Origin: Candidatus Stoquefichus sp. SB1
Lineage (GTDB): Bacteria; Bacillota_I; Bacilli_A; Erysipelotrichales; Coprobacillaceae
Assembly: GCF_001244545.1 (NCBI RefSeq)
Contig: NZ_LN852694.1
Location: forward strand, 192,172-256,171
Length of the DNA stretch: 64,000 nucleotides
Direction: 5' to 3'
Shown: in pieces, positions 29,434 to 39,423 of the stretch
Position numbering within the stretch: position 1 is the stretch's first letter
Layout: each line of letters starts with the position of its first letter
The notes under the pieces: model-generated
Databases searched by the model: none
Seen by the model: the letters and a program-made list of their open reading frames with translations, nothing else
What the model was told of the DNA's origin: nothing
Translations under genes and position numbers: made by a program

Positions 29434-29592
29434 GATATCTTGTGAAAAAATTATAAAGGAAATAGAGCAAATGAATGGACGAAACAAAGGATATTTGTTA
29501 TAGTGAAGTTGTCGCAAAGATAATACTCAGAAACAAGCATTCTAACTCATAGAAAATGGCTGATTATTCATCAAAAAAAGTGTCATTTTTCA

Positions 29593-29621
29593 TTGTGCAT
29601 AAGTAGTAAGAGTGCTATAAT
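29593..29621 (+). promoter_or_regulatory. pflB promoter
   Basis: TTGTGC and TATAAT are 17 bases apart, with an extended TGC before the -10. Confidence 0.7.
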
Positions 29622-29658
29622 GGGTGAGGAATTTAATTTCAAGGAGGAAACAAAAAAC

Positions 29659-31911
29659 ATGTTAGAGAAAGAACAATGGAAAGGGTTCAAGGGTAGAATT
29701 TGGAAAGAAGAAGTGAATACACGTGACTTCATCCAAAACAACTATAAACCTTATGAAGGTGATGCTTCATTCTTGGCTGAACCTACTGAAGCAACAAATA
29801 AATTATGGGGAAAATTACAGGAACTTCAAAAAGAAGAACGTGCTAAAGGTGGAGTTCTTGATATGGAAACTCACATTGTATCAGGATTAACTGCTTATGG
29901 TGCTGGATACATTGATGAAAGTATGAAAGATTTAGAAACAGTTGTTGGTTTACAAACTGATAAGCCATTAAAAAGAGCATTTATGCCTTATGGTGGTATT
30001 AAAATGGCTGAACAAGCTTGTGAAACTTATGGTTATACACCAGATCCTGAATTACACAAGATCTTTACTGAATACCATAAAACACACAACCAAGGTGTTT
30101 TTGATGTTTATACACCAGAAATTAGAAAAGCACGTCGTAATAAAGTCATTACTGGACTTCCAGATACTTATGGACGTGGACGTATCGTAGGTGATTATCG
30201 TCGTGTTGCTTTATACGGAATTGATTTCTTAATGGAAGAAAAATTAAAAGATTTCAATAACTGTGGTAGCGGATCAATGAAAGAAGACGTTATCCGTAAA
30301 CGTGAAGAAATTGCTGAACAATATAAAGCATTAGGTGGTATGAAAAAGATGGCTGAAGCTTATGGTTTCGATATCTCTCAACCTGCTAAAGATGCTAGAG
30401 AAGCTGTTCAATGGTTATACTTTGGATATTTGGCTGCTATTAAAACACAAAATGGTGCAGCTATGTCAGTTGGACGTGTGTCAACTTTCTTAGATATCTA
30501 TATCCAAAGAGATTTAGATAATGGATTATTAACTGAAGAACAAGCACAAGAATTAATTGACCATTTCGTTATGAAATGTAGAATGGTTAAGTTTGCAAGA
30601 ATTCCTTCTTACAATCAATTATTCTCTGGTGACCCAGTATGGGCAACACTTGAAGTCGCTGGACTTGGAACTGACGGACGTTCAATGGTTACTAAAAATG
30701 ATTTCCGTTTCTTACACACACTTGAAAACATGGGACCTTCTCCAGAACCAAACTTAACAGTATTATATACTGAAGCTTTACCAGAAAACTTTAAGAAATA
30801 TGCTGCTAAGATTTCTGTAGATACAAGCTCAATTCAATATGAAAATGATGATGTTATGAGACCTGTATGGGGAGATGACTATTCAATTTGTTGTTGTGTT
30901 TCTGCAACTCAAACTGGTAAAGAAATGCAATTCTTTGGAGCACGTGCTAACTTAGCAAAATGTTTATTATATGCAATCAATGGTGGGGTAGATGAAAAAT
31001 CTAAAGACCAAGTTGCTCCTAAATATCGTCCAATTACATCTGAATATTTAGATTATGATGAAGTTATGGATGCTTATGACCAAATGATGGAATGGTTAGC
31101 TGATATTTATGTTAATACATTGAACTTAATTCAATATATGCATGATAAATATTATTATGAAGCAGCTGAAATGGCTTTAATTGATACTGAAGTAAGACGT
31201 ACATTTGCTACTGGTATTGCTGGATTCTCTCATGTTGTAGATTCAATCAGTGCTATCAAATATGCAAAAGTAAAAACTATTCGTGATGAAGATGGTCTTG
31301 TTATTGATTATGAAGTAGAAGGAGATTTCCCTCGTTATGGTAATGATGATGATCGTGCAGATGATATTGCTGTATGGTTACTTGGAACATTCTTAACTAA
31401 ACTTAAGAAACATCATACTTACCGTGATAGTGAACCAACAACTTCTATCTTAACAATTACTTCTAACGTTGTTTATGGTAAAGCAACAGGTGCATTACCT
31501 GATGGTCGTAAAGCTGGGGAACCTTTAGCTCCAGGTGGAAACCCATCTTATGGTGCAGAACAAAATGGTTTATTGGCTTCATTAAACTCTGTTGCTAAAC
31601 TTCCTTATGAATGGGCATTAGATGGTATTTCTAATACACAAACAATTAATCCTGATGCATTAGGACATGATGAAGAAGAAAGAGTTAACAACTTAGTTAC
31701 TGTTTTAGATGGATACTTTAGACAAGGTGCTCATCACTTAAATGTAAATGTATTTGGAAAAGAAAAATTATATGATGCTATGGAACATCCAGAAAAAGAA
31801 GAATATGCAAACTTCACAATTCGTGTATCTGGATATGCTGTTAAATTCATTGACTTAACTAGAGAACAACAATTAGATGTTATCGCTAGAACTTGTCATG
31901 ATCATATGTAA
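29659..31911 (+). CDS. pflB: Formate C-acetyltransferase (pyruvate formate-lyase)
   Basis: AAGGAGG precedes the ATG at 29659; the longer frame to 29593 overlaps the promoter. 750 aa, full length. The adjacent active-site cysteines are in '[16 protein letters not shown]' and the glycyl-radical loop '[10 protein letters not shown]' is near the C-terminus. It converts pyruvate and CoA to acetyl-CoA and formate under anaerobic conditions. Codon use is strongly biased, as in a highly expressed gene. The activase follows. Confidence 0.98.
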   Translation: MLEKEQWKGFKGRIWKEEVNTRDFIQNNYKPYEGDASFLAEPTEATNKLWGKLQELQKEERAKGGVLDMETHIVSGLTAYGAGYIDESMKDLETVVGLQTDKPLKRAFMPYGGIKMAEQACETYGYTPDPELHKIFTEYHKTHNQGVFDVYTPEIRKARRNKVITGLPDTYGRGRIVGDYRRVALYGIDFLMEEKLKDFNNCGSGSMKEDVIRKREEIAEQYKALGGMKKMAEAYGFDISQPAKDAREAVQWLYFGYLAAIKTQNGAAMSVGRVSTFLDIYIQRDLDNGLLTEEQAQELIDHFVMKCRMVKFARIPSYNQLFSGDPVWATLEVAGLGTDGRSMVTKNDFRFLHTLENMGPSPEPNLTVLYTEALPENFKKYAAKISVDTSSIQYENDDVMRPVWGDDYSICCCVSATQTGKEMQFFGARANLAKCLLYAINGGVDEKSKDQVAPKYRPITSEYLDYDEVMDAYDQMMEWLADIYVNTLNLIQYMHDKYYYEAAEMALIDTEVRRTFATGIAGFSHVVDSISAIKYAKVKTIRDEDGLVIDYEVEGDFPRYGNDDDRADDIAVWLLGTFLTKLKKHHTYRDSEPTTSILTITSNVVYGKATGALPDGRKAGEPLAPGGNPSYGAEQNGLLASLNSVAKLPYEWALDGISNTQTINPDALGHDEEERVNNLVTVLDGYFRQGAHHLNVNVFGKEKLYDAMEHPEKEEYANFTIRVSGYAVKFIDLTREQQLDVIARTCHDHM

Positions 31912-31933
31912 TCATTAAGAATTTGATAAAGAT

Positions 31934-31964
31934 GAAACAGTCTCTTTTATAGAGGCTGTTTTTA
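31934..31964 (+). terminator. Hairpin between pflB and pflA
   Basis: AAACAGTCTCT pairs with AGAGGCTGTTT (one G-U) and is followed by TTTT, then the pflA ribosome site. A leaky terminator that lowers activase relative to PFL is likely. Confidence 0.7.
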
Positions 31965-31975
31965 TAGGAGATTAA

Positions 31976-32734
31976 ATGGAAAAGAAAAAAGGAAGAATTC
32001 ATTCAATTGAAAGTTTTGGTTCAGTAGATGGACCAGGCGTAAGATATATTTATTTCTTACATGGTTGTCCTTTAAGATGTCAATTTTGTCATAACCCAGA
32101 TACATGGGGATCAGAAAAGTACCAGGAAATGACTGCTGAAGAAGCTTTAAAACAGGCTATGAAATATCAAAGTTATTGGGGTGATAAGGGCGGACTGACA
32201 ATCAGTGGAGGAGAGCCTTTGATGCAGATTGATTTCTTATTAGAGTTATTTAAACTTGCTAAAAAAGAAGGAATACATACATGCATTGATACGAGTGGGG
32301 GTTGTTTTACAAGAGCAGAACCTTTCTTCTCAAAATTTGAAGAATTAATGCAATATACTGATTTGTTATTGGTTGATATTAAAGAAATTAATAATGATAG
32401 ACATTTATTATTAACTGGAAAAGATAATGCGCCTATCTTAGATATGGCTCAATATCTTTCAGATATTCAAAAACCTGTATGGATTAGACATGTTCTTGTT
32501 CCTCAAAGAAGTGATTTTGATGAAGATTTAAAAGCCTTAGATAGCTTTATTAAATCATTGAATAATGTAGAAAGAGTAGAAGTCTTACCTTATCATACAT
32601 TAGGTACATTTAAGTGGAAAGAATTAGGAATTGATTATCCATTAGAAGGAATTAATCCACCGGATGCTACACGTATAGCGAATGCAAATCAATTGCTTCA
32701 TGTTCAAGATTATCAAGGGTTTAAAAATAAATAA
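31976..32734 (+). CDS. pflA: Pyruvate formate-lyase-activating enzyme
   Basis: 252 aa with AGGAG upstream. A radical-SAM enzyme with 'CPLRCQFCHNPDTW' (Cx3Cx2C cluster ligands), 'GGLTISGGEPLMQ' and the C-terminal 'RVEVLPYHTLGTFKW'. It installs the glycyl radical in PflB using S-adenosylmethionine. Placed directly after pflB. Confidence 0.97.
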   Translation: MEKKKGRIHSIESFGSVDGPGVRYIYFLHGCPLRCQFCHNPDTWGSEKYQEMTAEEALKQAMKYQSYWGDKGGLTISGGEPLMQIDFLLELFKLAKKEGIHTCIDTSGGCFTRAEPFFSKFEELMQYTDLLLVDIKEINNDRHLLLTGKDNAPILDMAQYLSDIQKPVWIRHVLVPQRSDFDEDLKALDSFIKSLNNVERVEVLPYHTLGTFKWKELGIDYPLEGINPPDATRIANANQLLHVQDYQGFKNK

Positions 32735-32738
32735 GCAT

Positions 32739-32774
32739 AAAAGTATCTCAATTGAAAAATTGAGATACTTTTTA
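32739..32774 (+). terminator. Intrinsic terminator
   Basis: AAAGTATCTCAATT and AATTGAGATACTTT form a 14-bp perfect stem followed by T. Confidence 0.9.
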
Positions 32775-32853
32775 TTTGAATTTGAGTATTTTGCTTATCA
32801 ATTTTTAATAAGAAAGTGATGATCATGAAAAATGATGAATCACTATAAAAAAT

Positions 32854-33288
32854 TTAATCCCATTTTTTTAATAATCTTAATAAAACAGCAATAGCTTCAT
32901 TAAACTCAGCTTGTTCATCTAAGGTAAGATGCTGTTGGATTTGTTTTTGAAGTGCAGTTGTATCTAAGGGATTATCTTTTATAAATTGTTGACCTTTTTG
33001 ATTAATGCAGATAAGAATACTGCGACGATCAAGAGGGTCATTTTTACGGTCAATGAGTTGATATTGATAAAGTTTATCAATCATTTGTGTTGCTTGTTGT
33101 TTACTTAAGCGTAATTGTTTAGCAATTTCACTCATTTTCATATCACCTTGTTTTTCAAGTATCAAAAGACAAAAATATGTTTCATAACTAACATTTTTAT
33201 TTTTTTGATTTTGTTTAATACTTCTTTCTATTTTATAGTGCCAGTGCGGTAGAATGTGAATAATATTTTTATGTAAAGTGCTGTTCAT
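32854..33288 (-). CDS. MarR-family regulator
   Basis: AGGAGG precedes the ATG at 33288 ('MNSTLHKN'); the longer frame lacks a site. 144 aa. Winged HTH typical of MarR: 'MKMSEIAKQLRLSKQQATQMIDKL' across two helices, then 'LIDRKNDPLDRRSILICIN', where the Asp-Arg-Arg wing is diagnostic. It is divergent from the FUSC exporter gene and the intergenic inverted repeat is its likely operator. Confidence 0.92.
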   Translation of the reverse strand: MNSTLHKNIIHILPHWHYKIERSIKQNQKNKNVSYETYFCLLILEKQGDMKMSEIAKQLRLSKQQATQMIDKLYQYQLIDRKNDPLDRRSILICINQKGQQFIKDNPLDTTALQKQIQQHLTLDEQAEFNEAIAVLLRLLKKWD

Positions 33289-33311
33289 TGATAATCCTCC
33301 TATTATGAATA

Positions 33312-33360
33312 TTGACATTTAAATGAATATTGTTATAATAGTAAATAAAAGTTTACTATT
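33312..33360 (+). promoter_or_regulatory. FUSC gene promoter and MarR operator
   Basis: TTGACA (33312-33317) and TATAAT (33334-33339) are 16 bases apart. The inverted repeat AATAGTAAA-6-TTTACTATT (33337-33360) overlaps the -10 and start region. A further half-site TTTACTAT follows near 33369. Confidence 0.75.
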
Positions 33361-33434
33361 AATATTTATTTACTATATATTAATCATAATGGATTTGATT
33401 TTAAAAATCAAGTCAAAAGAAAGGATGATGATTG

Positions 33435-34487
33435 ATGATGTTTCTTCATAAAGAGAGTTTTATTGGACAATTGTTTTATAATGCTTTTCGTTTTATGATA
33501 AGCGTAGGATTTGTAACCTTATTTCAGGTATTATTTGGAATTGAAAATACGCTATTAGGTGTTGCTATTGGTGTTGGATTTACTATGTTGCCAATGTGTC
33601 ATCTGGATATAAAACCGATGACAATGTTTTGGATTATTGTTTTATTATATGGTGGCAGCTCGTTTGTTGCACAAATCAGTATGATAAATCCATGGTTGGC
33701 TTTTATTTGTGATTTCCTATTCTTAAGTTTCATTATTTTATTAACAACAGAGCCAATAGAATATCAGACAAACATTACTTTTCTTTTATGTTTTGTTTTT
33801 AGTCAATCAACGCTTGTTTCCTGGAACCAATTCCCCATGCGTGCTATTTCAGGAATTATTGGAGGATTATTTGTTGGTGGATGTGTCTTATTGAATTGGT
33901 ATCGTCATGGATATGGTGGAGAGATAGGATTTAAACAGCAAATATTACGTTGTCAGGTGAATCGTAGTTATTTATTGCGAATGGCTTTTGGTGTTTCTAT
34001 AGCAATGCTTATTGGAACATTATTTCATATTAGCAAACCATTGTGGATAAGTATTGTCGTGATGTCATTGACACAGTTAGAATTTAAAGAAACACTAACA
34101 AGAATTAAGCATCGTTTTGTTGGGACTTTAGTAGGAATTGTTCTTTTCTTTATCTTTTTTCAATATCTCATTCCTCAACAGTATGCTATATTGGTTGTCA
34201 TGTTTCTAGGGTATATGGGATTTTTTCTACCTGAATATAAGTACAAACAAGTGATAAATGCTGTGAGTGCGTTAAATGCTTCATTGGTTATTTTAGATAC
34301 GAAAACAGCTATTGAAAATCGTATGATTTGTTTAATTGCTGGAATTTTAATTGTTCTTTGTATTTATATGATAACAAAGCTTATAAGAAATTTACATTTA
34401 AAATCACTCGCATATATGAAACAAAAAACTGATGATTTTTTTGATCGTTTAGAAATAAAAAAGTATGATTTGAATCCACCTAGATGA
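33435..34487 (+). CDS. FUSC-family membrane exporter
   Basis: 350 aa, start at ATG 33435 behind AAAGGA (TTG 33432 also possible). Two homologous blocks of hydrophobic helices, the second beginning 'LRMAFGVSIAMLIGTLFHISKPLWISIVVM' (spread over two helices), are typical of FUSC/aromatic-acid exporter proteins (AaeB-like). The usual large cytoplasmic C-terminal domain is reduced to a short basic tail. MarR control suggests induction by phenolic or antimicrobial compounds. Confidence 0.8.
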   Translation: MMFLHKESFIGQLFYNAFRFMISVGFVTLFQVLFGIENTLLGVAIGVGFTMLPMCHLDIKPMTMFWIIVLLYGGSSFVAQISMINPWLAFICDFLFLSFIILLTTEPIEYQTNITFLLCFVFSQSTLVSWNQFPMRAISGIIGGLFVGGCVLLNWYRHGYGGEIGFKQQILRCQVNRSYLLRMAFGVSIAMLIGTLFHISKPLWISIVVMSLTQLEFKETLTRIKHRFVGTLVGIVLFFIFFQYLIPQQYAILVVMFLGYMGFFLPEYKYKQVINAVSALNASLVILDTKTAIENRMICLIAGILIVLCIYMITKLIRNLHLKSLAYMKQKTDDFFDRLEIKKYDLNPPR

Positions 34488-34508
34488 TAGGGGTTCAAAT
34501 CATATTTT
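34464..34508. terminator. Bidirectional terminator
   Basis: ATGATTTGAATCC pairs with GGGTTCAAATCAT (one G-T), followed by ATTTTT, between converging genes. Confidence 0.8.
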
Positions 34509-35245
34509 TATGATTTATGTGTTTTTTTCATGAAAACATAAATGGATATTGCAATAATAATGATTGCATAACCAATAACCCATATAAGTTCTCCAAAAAC
34601 ATGTGCATAATCATGGGCAATGATTAATCGACCGACATTAACAGCGTGAACAAATGGTAACATGTTGGCAAAACTTTCAAACCAGCCACCCACTAATGAT
34701 GTATCGAACCAAATACCTGATAACCAGGCACTGATATTGGTAAGCAAGGCACCACATGCTCCACCTACTTGTTTTTCATTGAAAAGGGCACCACACAAGA
34801 TACCAATGCCAATAAAAAGAAGAGCAGCAGGTAATGATGCAATAATTGCATAGAAAATGGATATATCTAATGGTAATCCTAGAAAGACTGCACAGATAAA
34901 ACAACCGATTGATTCTAATAAAGCCATTGGAATTAAGGGCAGTATATAGCCTAGAATAAAATGACTAGATGTCATAGGTGAACTCATTAAACGCATCATA
35001 AATGAACTATTACGGTCTTTAGATATCAATAATCCACTAAACAATGAAATAAAGGAAAGTCCAAAAATAGCCATACCAGGTGCTAGTTTTTCAATTGCAA
35101 AAGGCCCCTGATTATTTGGAATATGAGATTGGATAAAAGTTAATAAGAGTAACAATATAACTGGAAAGACAATTCCAAAAATAATACTAAGAATATCTCG
35201 AGAGATTTCTTTGGCATTTCTTTTGGCAAAAATAAGTGTTTTCAT
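34508..35245 (-). CDS. ABC-2 type transporter permease
   Basis: 245 aa, GGAGG before the ATG. Six hydrophobic segments and the ABC-2 layout, with the conserved 'LFSGLLISKDRNSSFMMRLMSSPM' region after the second helix. It overlaps the ATPase gene by 4 bases. The pair probably exports a drug, lipid or peptide. Confidence 0.9.
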   Translation of the reverse strand: MKTLIFAKRNAKEISRDILSIIFGIVFPVILLLLLTFIQSHIPNNQGPFAIEKLAPGMAIFGLSFISLFSGLLISKDRNSSFMMRLMSSPMTSSHFILGYILPLIPMALLESIGCFICAVFLGLPLDISIFYAIIASLPAALLFIGIGILCGALFNEKQVGGACGALLTNISAWLSGIWFDTSLVGGWFESFANMLPFVHAVNVGRLIIAHDYAHVFGELIWVIGYAIIIIAISIYVFMKKTHKS

Positions 35246-35973
35246 AAAATGCCTCCTTGTTGACTTAACTTCACAAATGCATCTTCAAAACAAATTGTAT
35301 TTGTCTGTTGAAGCAGTTCTTCAACGCTACCACTTGCTACCAGTTTTCCCTGATTCATAATACCAATATGATCACTTAAAGATTCCGCTTCTTCTAAATA
35401 ATGCGTTGTGAGGATAATTGTCATTTGTTTTTTTAATTGAACAATCAAATTCCAAAGTTCACGTCTAGCCAGGACATCCAATCCTAATGTTGGTTCATCT
35501 AAAAATAAAATTTTAGGTTCGCTAATAATTGCCATTGCAATAGATAAGCGTCTTTGATATCCTCCAGATAGTGTTCCGGCTTTTTGATGAGCAACTGAAG
35601 ATAACTGCAAAGTATCCATAATATCTTTTGTTTTTTGCTTTGCAGTCAATTTATCAAAGCCATAGATTTCAGCCATAAATATTAAATTTTCTTGAACACT
35701 CAACATTGGAGCAACCGCTGTTTCTTGTGGTGATATATTGATAATTTGTTTAATATTTTGTGATTGTGTAAGTAAATCATAATTATAAATTTGTGCATCG
35801 CCAGATGTCGGTTTGATAAGACATGATAACATTTTTAATGTTGTTGTTTTTCCAGCACCATTAACTCCTAATAATGAATAAAGTTCTCCATCCATAATTT
35901 CTATATTAAGATTTGTAACAGCATTGATATGCTGATAACTTTTACAAAGATGGGTCGTTTTGATGGCTATCAT
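35242..35973 (-). CDS. ABC transporter ATP-binding protein
   Basis: 243 aa. Walker A 'GVNGAGKTTTLK', Q-loop, signature 'LSGGYQRRLSIAMA', Walker B 'ILFLDEPTLGLD' and the H-loop 'LTTHYLEEAE' are all intact. It belongs to the drug/antibiotic exporter type (DrrA/YhaQ-like) and energises the downstream permease. Its start overlaps the XRE-AbrB gene by 32 bases, so the three form one operon. Confidence 0.95.
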   Translation of the reverse strand: MIAIKTTHLCKSYQHINAVTNLNIEIMDGELYSLLGVNGAGKTTTLKMLSCLIKPTSGDAQIYNYDLLTQSQNIKQIINISPQETAVAPMLSVQENLIFMAEIYGFDKLTAKQKTKDIMDTLQLSSVAHQKAGTLSGGYQRRLSIAMAIISEPKILFLDEPTLGLDVLARRELWNLIVQLKKQMTIILTTHYLEEAESLSDHIGIMNQGKLVASGSVEELLQQTNTICFEDAFVKLSQQGGIL

Positions 35974-36400
35974 TAGAAATACCTCCCATAGCTAAAATTT
36001 CTTCAGCCATTTTCATAAATACTGTACTTTTAACAAGGGCAATTCCACCTTGTTCTTCATCGCCTAAGACAATCAGACTTTCTCCAGGATGAAAATCAAA
36101 AATATCTCTTGCTTTTTTAGGAATCACAATTTGCCCACGTTCACCAACAGTAACATTCCCAAAAATATGTTTTCCTATTGGTGGAACAGCATATCCTTTT
36201 TGATCTTGATCATGATGGACTAAATCATCAATAGTCACTCCATATAATTTTGATAAAGCTATGGAATTCATCAAATCAGGAACAGTCTCTCCATTCTCCC
36301 ATTTTGCAACAGCTTGACGAGATACCCCGATTTTTTCTGCAACTTCTTCTAATGTGAAGTGATGTGCATTTCTTAAAAACATTAAATTCTTACTAATCAT
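35942..36400 (-). CDS. XRE regulator fused to SpoVT-AbrB domain
   Basis: I used the second ATG (36400) because GGGAGG is too close to the first (36409). 152 aa. The N-terminal HTH_3 ('FTLEEVAEKIGVSRQAVAKWE') is joined to a C-terminal swapped-hairpin AbrB domain ('VTVGERGQIVIPKKARDIFD', 'PGESLIVLGDEEQGGIALVK'). Two DNA-binding modules in one chain is a known fusion in Bacillota ABC operons. It probably autoregulates from the duplicated upstream region with the ATAACAA-3-TTGTTAT palindrome. Confidence 0.9.
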   Translation of the reverse strand: MISKNLMFLRNAHHFTLEEVAEKIGVSRQAVAKWENGETVPDLMNSIALSKLYGVTIDDLVHHDQDQKGYAVPPIGKHIFGNVTVGERGQIVIPKKARDIFDFHPGESLIVLGDEEQGGIALVKSTVFMKMAEEILAMGGISNDSHQNDPSL

Positions 36401-36576
36401 ATTTTTCATACCTCCCTATATTTATAAGTATACACTACTTTTCAGATGAATCCACCAACCCATAATAACAACTTTTGTTATCTTTGATTTACAAGATATC
36501 TGCTTTGTATACTTTGTAGTGAATAAAATACGAATGTGTTCTTTTGCTTGTGAACAAAATCATCCCGCTGTATAAT
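36295..36576. repeat. Segmental duplication, copy A (XRE 5' end plus divergent promoter)
   Basis: The first part of the XRE-AbrB gene, its leader and the divergent promoter are repeated with about 85-90% identity by eye at 38518-38768. Shared elements are the palindrome ATAACAACTTTTGTTAT (36465-36481) and the divergent plus-strand promoter TTGTGA-17-TATAAT (36548-36576). Confidence 0.8.
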
Positions 36577-36884
36577 AAAATAGGAAGTTAAAATGATTTG
36601 AAGAGGAAATAAAAAAAGATATCAAGTTATTTCAATATCTCATCGAAGCATTATATAAACAAACCGTTTTAAGTTCAATTGTACGAAACCGTATGAAGTT
36701 TCTATGATGACCTTTTTTCTTTACAAGGTGAAACTTATCAAAATAAATTTTACTTATTGCATTATTTTGCTATGCTTGAAAGTGAGATAAAAAACATTCA
36801 ATAATTAACCGTAAGTGAAATTGGGTGAATAGAAGAAAATAGTCATATTCATTTATTATAAAGTGAAAGTAGGAGTGATTGAAG
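36577..36884 (+). other. Gap with degraded gene downstream of duplicated promoter
   Basis: The plus-strand promoter at 36548-36576 drives no intact gene. Open stretches such as 'EEEIKKDIKLFQYLIEALYK' (about 36600-36660) and 'LFSLQGETYQNKFYLLHYF' (about 36713-36770) are broken by stops and frame changes, so a gene has decayed here. Family unknown. Confidence 0.4.
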
Positions 36885-37867
36885 ATGGATAATTCAAAAA
36901 TGGTAATTTATACAACAGAAGACGGATTGGTAAAAATTGAAACAACATTTAATTCCGAAACAGTTTGGTTATCATTAGATCAAATGTCCACTTTGTTTCA
37001 AAGAGATAAATCAACTATATCAAGACATATTAAAAATATTTTTGATGAAGGAGAACTTATTCGTGAAGCAACTGTTGCAAAATTTGCAACAGTTCAAAAT
37101 GAAGGTGATAGACAGGTAGAAAGAAATATAGAATATTTCAATCTAGATGTTATTATCTCTGTGGGATATCGTGTGAAATCAAAGCGAGGAGTTCAATTTA
37201 GAATTTGGGCAACAAATCTTATTAAGGAGTATATGAAAAAAGGATTTGTTCTTGATGATGATCGTTTAAAAGAATTAGGTGGTGGCGGATACTTCAAAGA
37301 ATTACTTGAAAGAATTCGTGATATTCGTGCTTCAGAAAAAGTATTTTATAGACAGATACTTGAAATATATGCCACAAGTATTGATTATGATCCAACAGCT
37401 GATGTATCTATTCAATTCTTTAGAAAAGTACAAAATAAAATTCATTATGCAATTCATGGAGAAACGCTGCAGAAGTTATCTATCATAGAGCTGATGCTGA
37501 AAAAGAATTCATGGGATTAACTACTTTTTCTGGTAATCAACCGACATTAAAAGAAACTAAAATCGCAAAGAATTACTTAAATGAAAAAGAATTAAAGGCA
37601 ATGGGACAGCTAGTATCAGGATATCTTGATTTTGCTGAAAGACAGGCTGAGCGAGAACAAGTAATGACAATGGAAGATTGGATAAAACACTTAGACAACA
37701 TTCTAACGGTTACTGGAGAACAATTACTAACTGGTAATGGTTTGATTTCACATCAAAAAGCTATGAAGAAAGCTGAAACAGAGTACAAGAAATATAAAGC
37801 AAAGACATTAAGTGATGTTGAAAAGGATTATTTAGAAGTCATTAGAAAACTTGATAATTTGAAGTAA
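36885..37867 (+). pseudogene. RhuM-family protein, frameshifted
   Basis: The ATG at 36885 follows AGGAGTG. The N-terminal frame ('VWLSLDQMSTLFQRDKSTIS', 'ERNIEYFNLDVIISVGYRVK') is a clear RhuM virulence-type domain. Near 37465 the reading frame shifts by one base: the natural continuation 'AAEVIYHRADAEKEFMGLTTF' is in the next frame and runs to 37867. The break lies at 'GAAACGCTGC', not in a long homopolymer, so it is more likely a mutation than phase variation. An unbroken version would be about 327 aa. RhuM genes often travel with mobile islands. Confidence 0.85.
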
Positions 37868-38162
37868 TTCAATACATTGCGATTTTGATTGGAAAAGAAT
37901 TATGATTTTATAAGACAGTGGTGTTTAACTGATAATGTTTAAAGGTGATTTTTTCAAGTTGATACTAAAATCTTGGGAAGTGCTTTTATTTTAATATTAT
38001 TAATTCGCAAAATAGAAAAATACATAAAATATGAGTACATAAAAGCTATTCTAATAGAGTGTATTAACTCGAATAGGTCAGCAAAATAACATATTGGAAC
38101 AAATTTGAATAGTATCTGATATGAAAAAGGTAAATTAAAGTTTAATAGGAGGAAATTTTATT

Positions 38163-38477
38163 GTGAAAAAATTTATTATTTTACGAAATAAAAGAAAGGG
38201 GGAATTGCAAGCTGAATTATTAAGATCGCATGTTAATCATTTGAGAGAATTAAATAAATTAGGCATTTTATTTTTGTGCGGTCCATTTGCAGATAATAAT
38301 GACGCCATGAAGATCATAAAAGCAAATAGTTTTAAAGAGGCAGATAAAATAGCAAATTTAGATCCATTTACAATTAATTAATATTATCTTGAATATGAGA
38401 TTCATGAACTAATTGAAGCAAATGAGAATAATGATTTTTTGTTAAGTAACACTTTAGATAAATTGCTTGTTGAATAA
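38163..38477 (+). pseudogene. YciI-like protein with internal stop
   Basis: A GTG start behind AGGAGG gives a YCII-related N-terminal part ('FIILRNKR', 'HVNHLRELNKLGILFLCGPF', 'ADKIANLDPFTIN'). An in-frame TAA at 38379-38381 then interrupts it. The same frame continues after the stop with 'YYLEYEIHELIEANENND', which is the expected C-terminus, to 38477. A single nonsense mutation therefore splits an otherwise complete gene. A short 72-aa product might still be made. Confidence 0.75.
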
Positions 38478-38499
38478 ATAAAATAAATATGTGATTGAA

Positions 38500-38604
38500 A
38501 TTAAAGTTTGTCTCGCCATTTTCCCATTTTGCGACGGCTTGACGAGAGCTACCAATTTTTTCAGCAACATCTTCTAATAAAAACATTAAATTCTTACTAA
38601 TCAT
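38500..38604 (-). pseudogene. Truncated copy of XRE regulator N-terminus
   Basis: The frame reads 'MISKNLMFLLEDVAEKIG' then 'SSRQAVAKWENGET', matching the N-terminus of the XRE-AbrB protein at 36400 except for an in-frame 7-residue deletion. It loses homology after 'WENGET', so the second half of the HTH and the AbrB domain are missing. Confidence 0.8.
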
Positions 38605-38768
38605 ATTTTTCATACCTCCCTATATCTATAAGTATATACTACTTTTGAGATGAATCCACCAACCCACAATAACAACTTTTGTTACGTTTGATTGACACAA
38701 TCATTCATTTTATATAAAAAAATGAATGTGCTCTTTTGCTTGTGAACAAAATCATCAAGCAGTATAAT
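38518..38768. repeat. Segmental duplication, copy B
   Basis: Second copy of the region at 36295-36576. It retains the palindrome (ATAACAACTTTTGTTAC, 38669-38685) and the divergent promoter TTGTGA-17-TATAAT (38740-38768), which here drives the nitroreductase gene. Confidence 0.8.
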
Positions 38769-38799
38769 TATTCTATAGATAAACAAGGAGGAATTTTGG

Positions 38800-39312
38800 A
38801 TGAATGAAACAGTAAAAAATTTAATAAATAGAAAAAGTTGTAAGAGTTATCAGACAAAACATGTTCCTAAAGAATTGATTGATGAGATTGTTGCTGCTGG
38901 ATTGAATGCACCTTCTGGTATGAATTTGCAAACGCCACGATTTGTGGTAGTGACGCATCAGGATATGGTTAAAAAATTATCTGATATGAATGGGGCAATT
39001 GCGAATATGCCATTTGATCCATTCTATGGAGCTCGGGATGTTATTATTGTGCTTGCAAAAAAAGAAGGAACTTATCTTTATGATGGCAGTCTTGCTATGG
39101 GAAATCTTATGAATGCAGCATGGGCAATGGGAATTGATTCACGTTGGATACATCGTGCTAAGGAAATTTTTGCTAGTGAGGAAGGTCAGCAACTTTTGAA
39201 GGACTGGGGTATTGAAGAAGAGGTTGAAGGCATCGGTTTTTGTATTCTTGGATATGCTAAAGAAGAGAAAGAAAAAACAGAAATCAAGACAGGTAGAGTA
39301 TTCTATGTTTAA
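38800..39312 (+). CDS. Nitroreductase family protein
   Basis: 170 aa with AAGGAGG upstream. FMN-binding motifs are visible: 'RKSCKSYQTKHVPKE' at the N-terminus, 'NAPSGMNLQTPRFVVV', and 'AAWAMGIDSRWIHRAKE' with 'GFCILGYAKEE' at the C-terminus. It probably reduces nitro or quinone compounds using NAD(P)H. The promoter lies in duplication copy B, so it may be controlled by the XRE-AbrB regulator that recognises the shared palindrome. Confidence 0.92.
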   Translation: MNETVKNLINRKSCKSYQTKHVPKELIDEIVAAGLNAPSGMNLQTPRFVVVTHQDMVKKLSDMNGAIANMPFDPFYGARDVIIVLAKKEGTYLYDGSLAMGNLMNAAWAMGIDSRWIHRAKEIFASEEGQQLLKDWGIEEEVEGIGFCILGYAKEEKEKTEIKTGRVFYV

Positions 39313-39330
39313 GATAGATGCGTTATTTTG

Positions 39331-39360
39331 AACAGTTGATTGATATCTTCAACTGTTTTT
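39331..39360 (+). terminator. Intrinsic terminator
   Basis: AACAGTTGA and TCAACTGTT pair, followed by TTT. Confidence 0.75.
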
Positions 39361-39423
39361 GCGTCTTGAAAATATGTGTGTTGTTTGTAAAGGATTATAT
39401 GAAAATAAAGAAAAGGATAGGAA

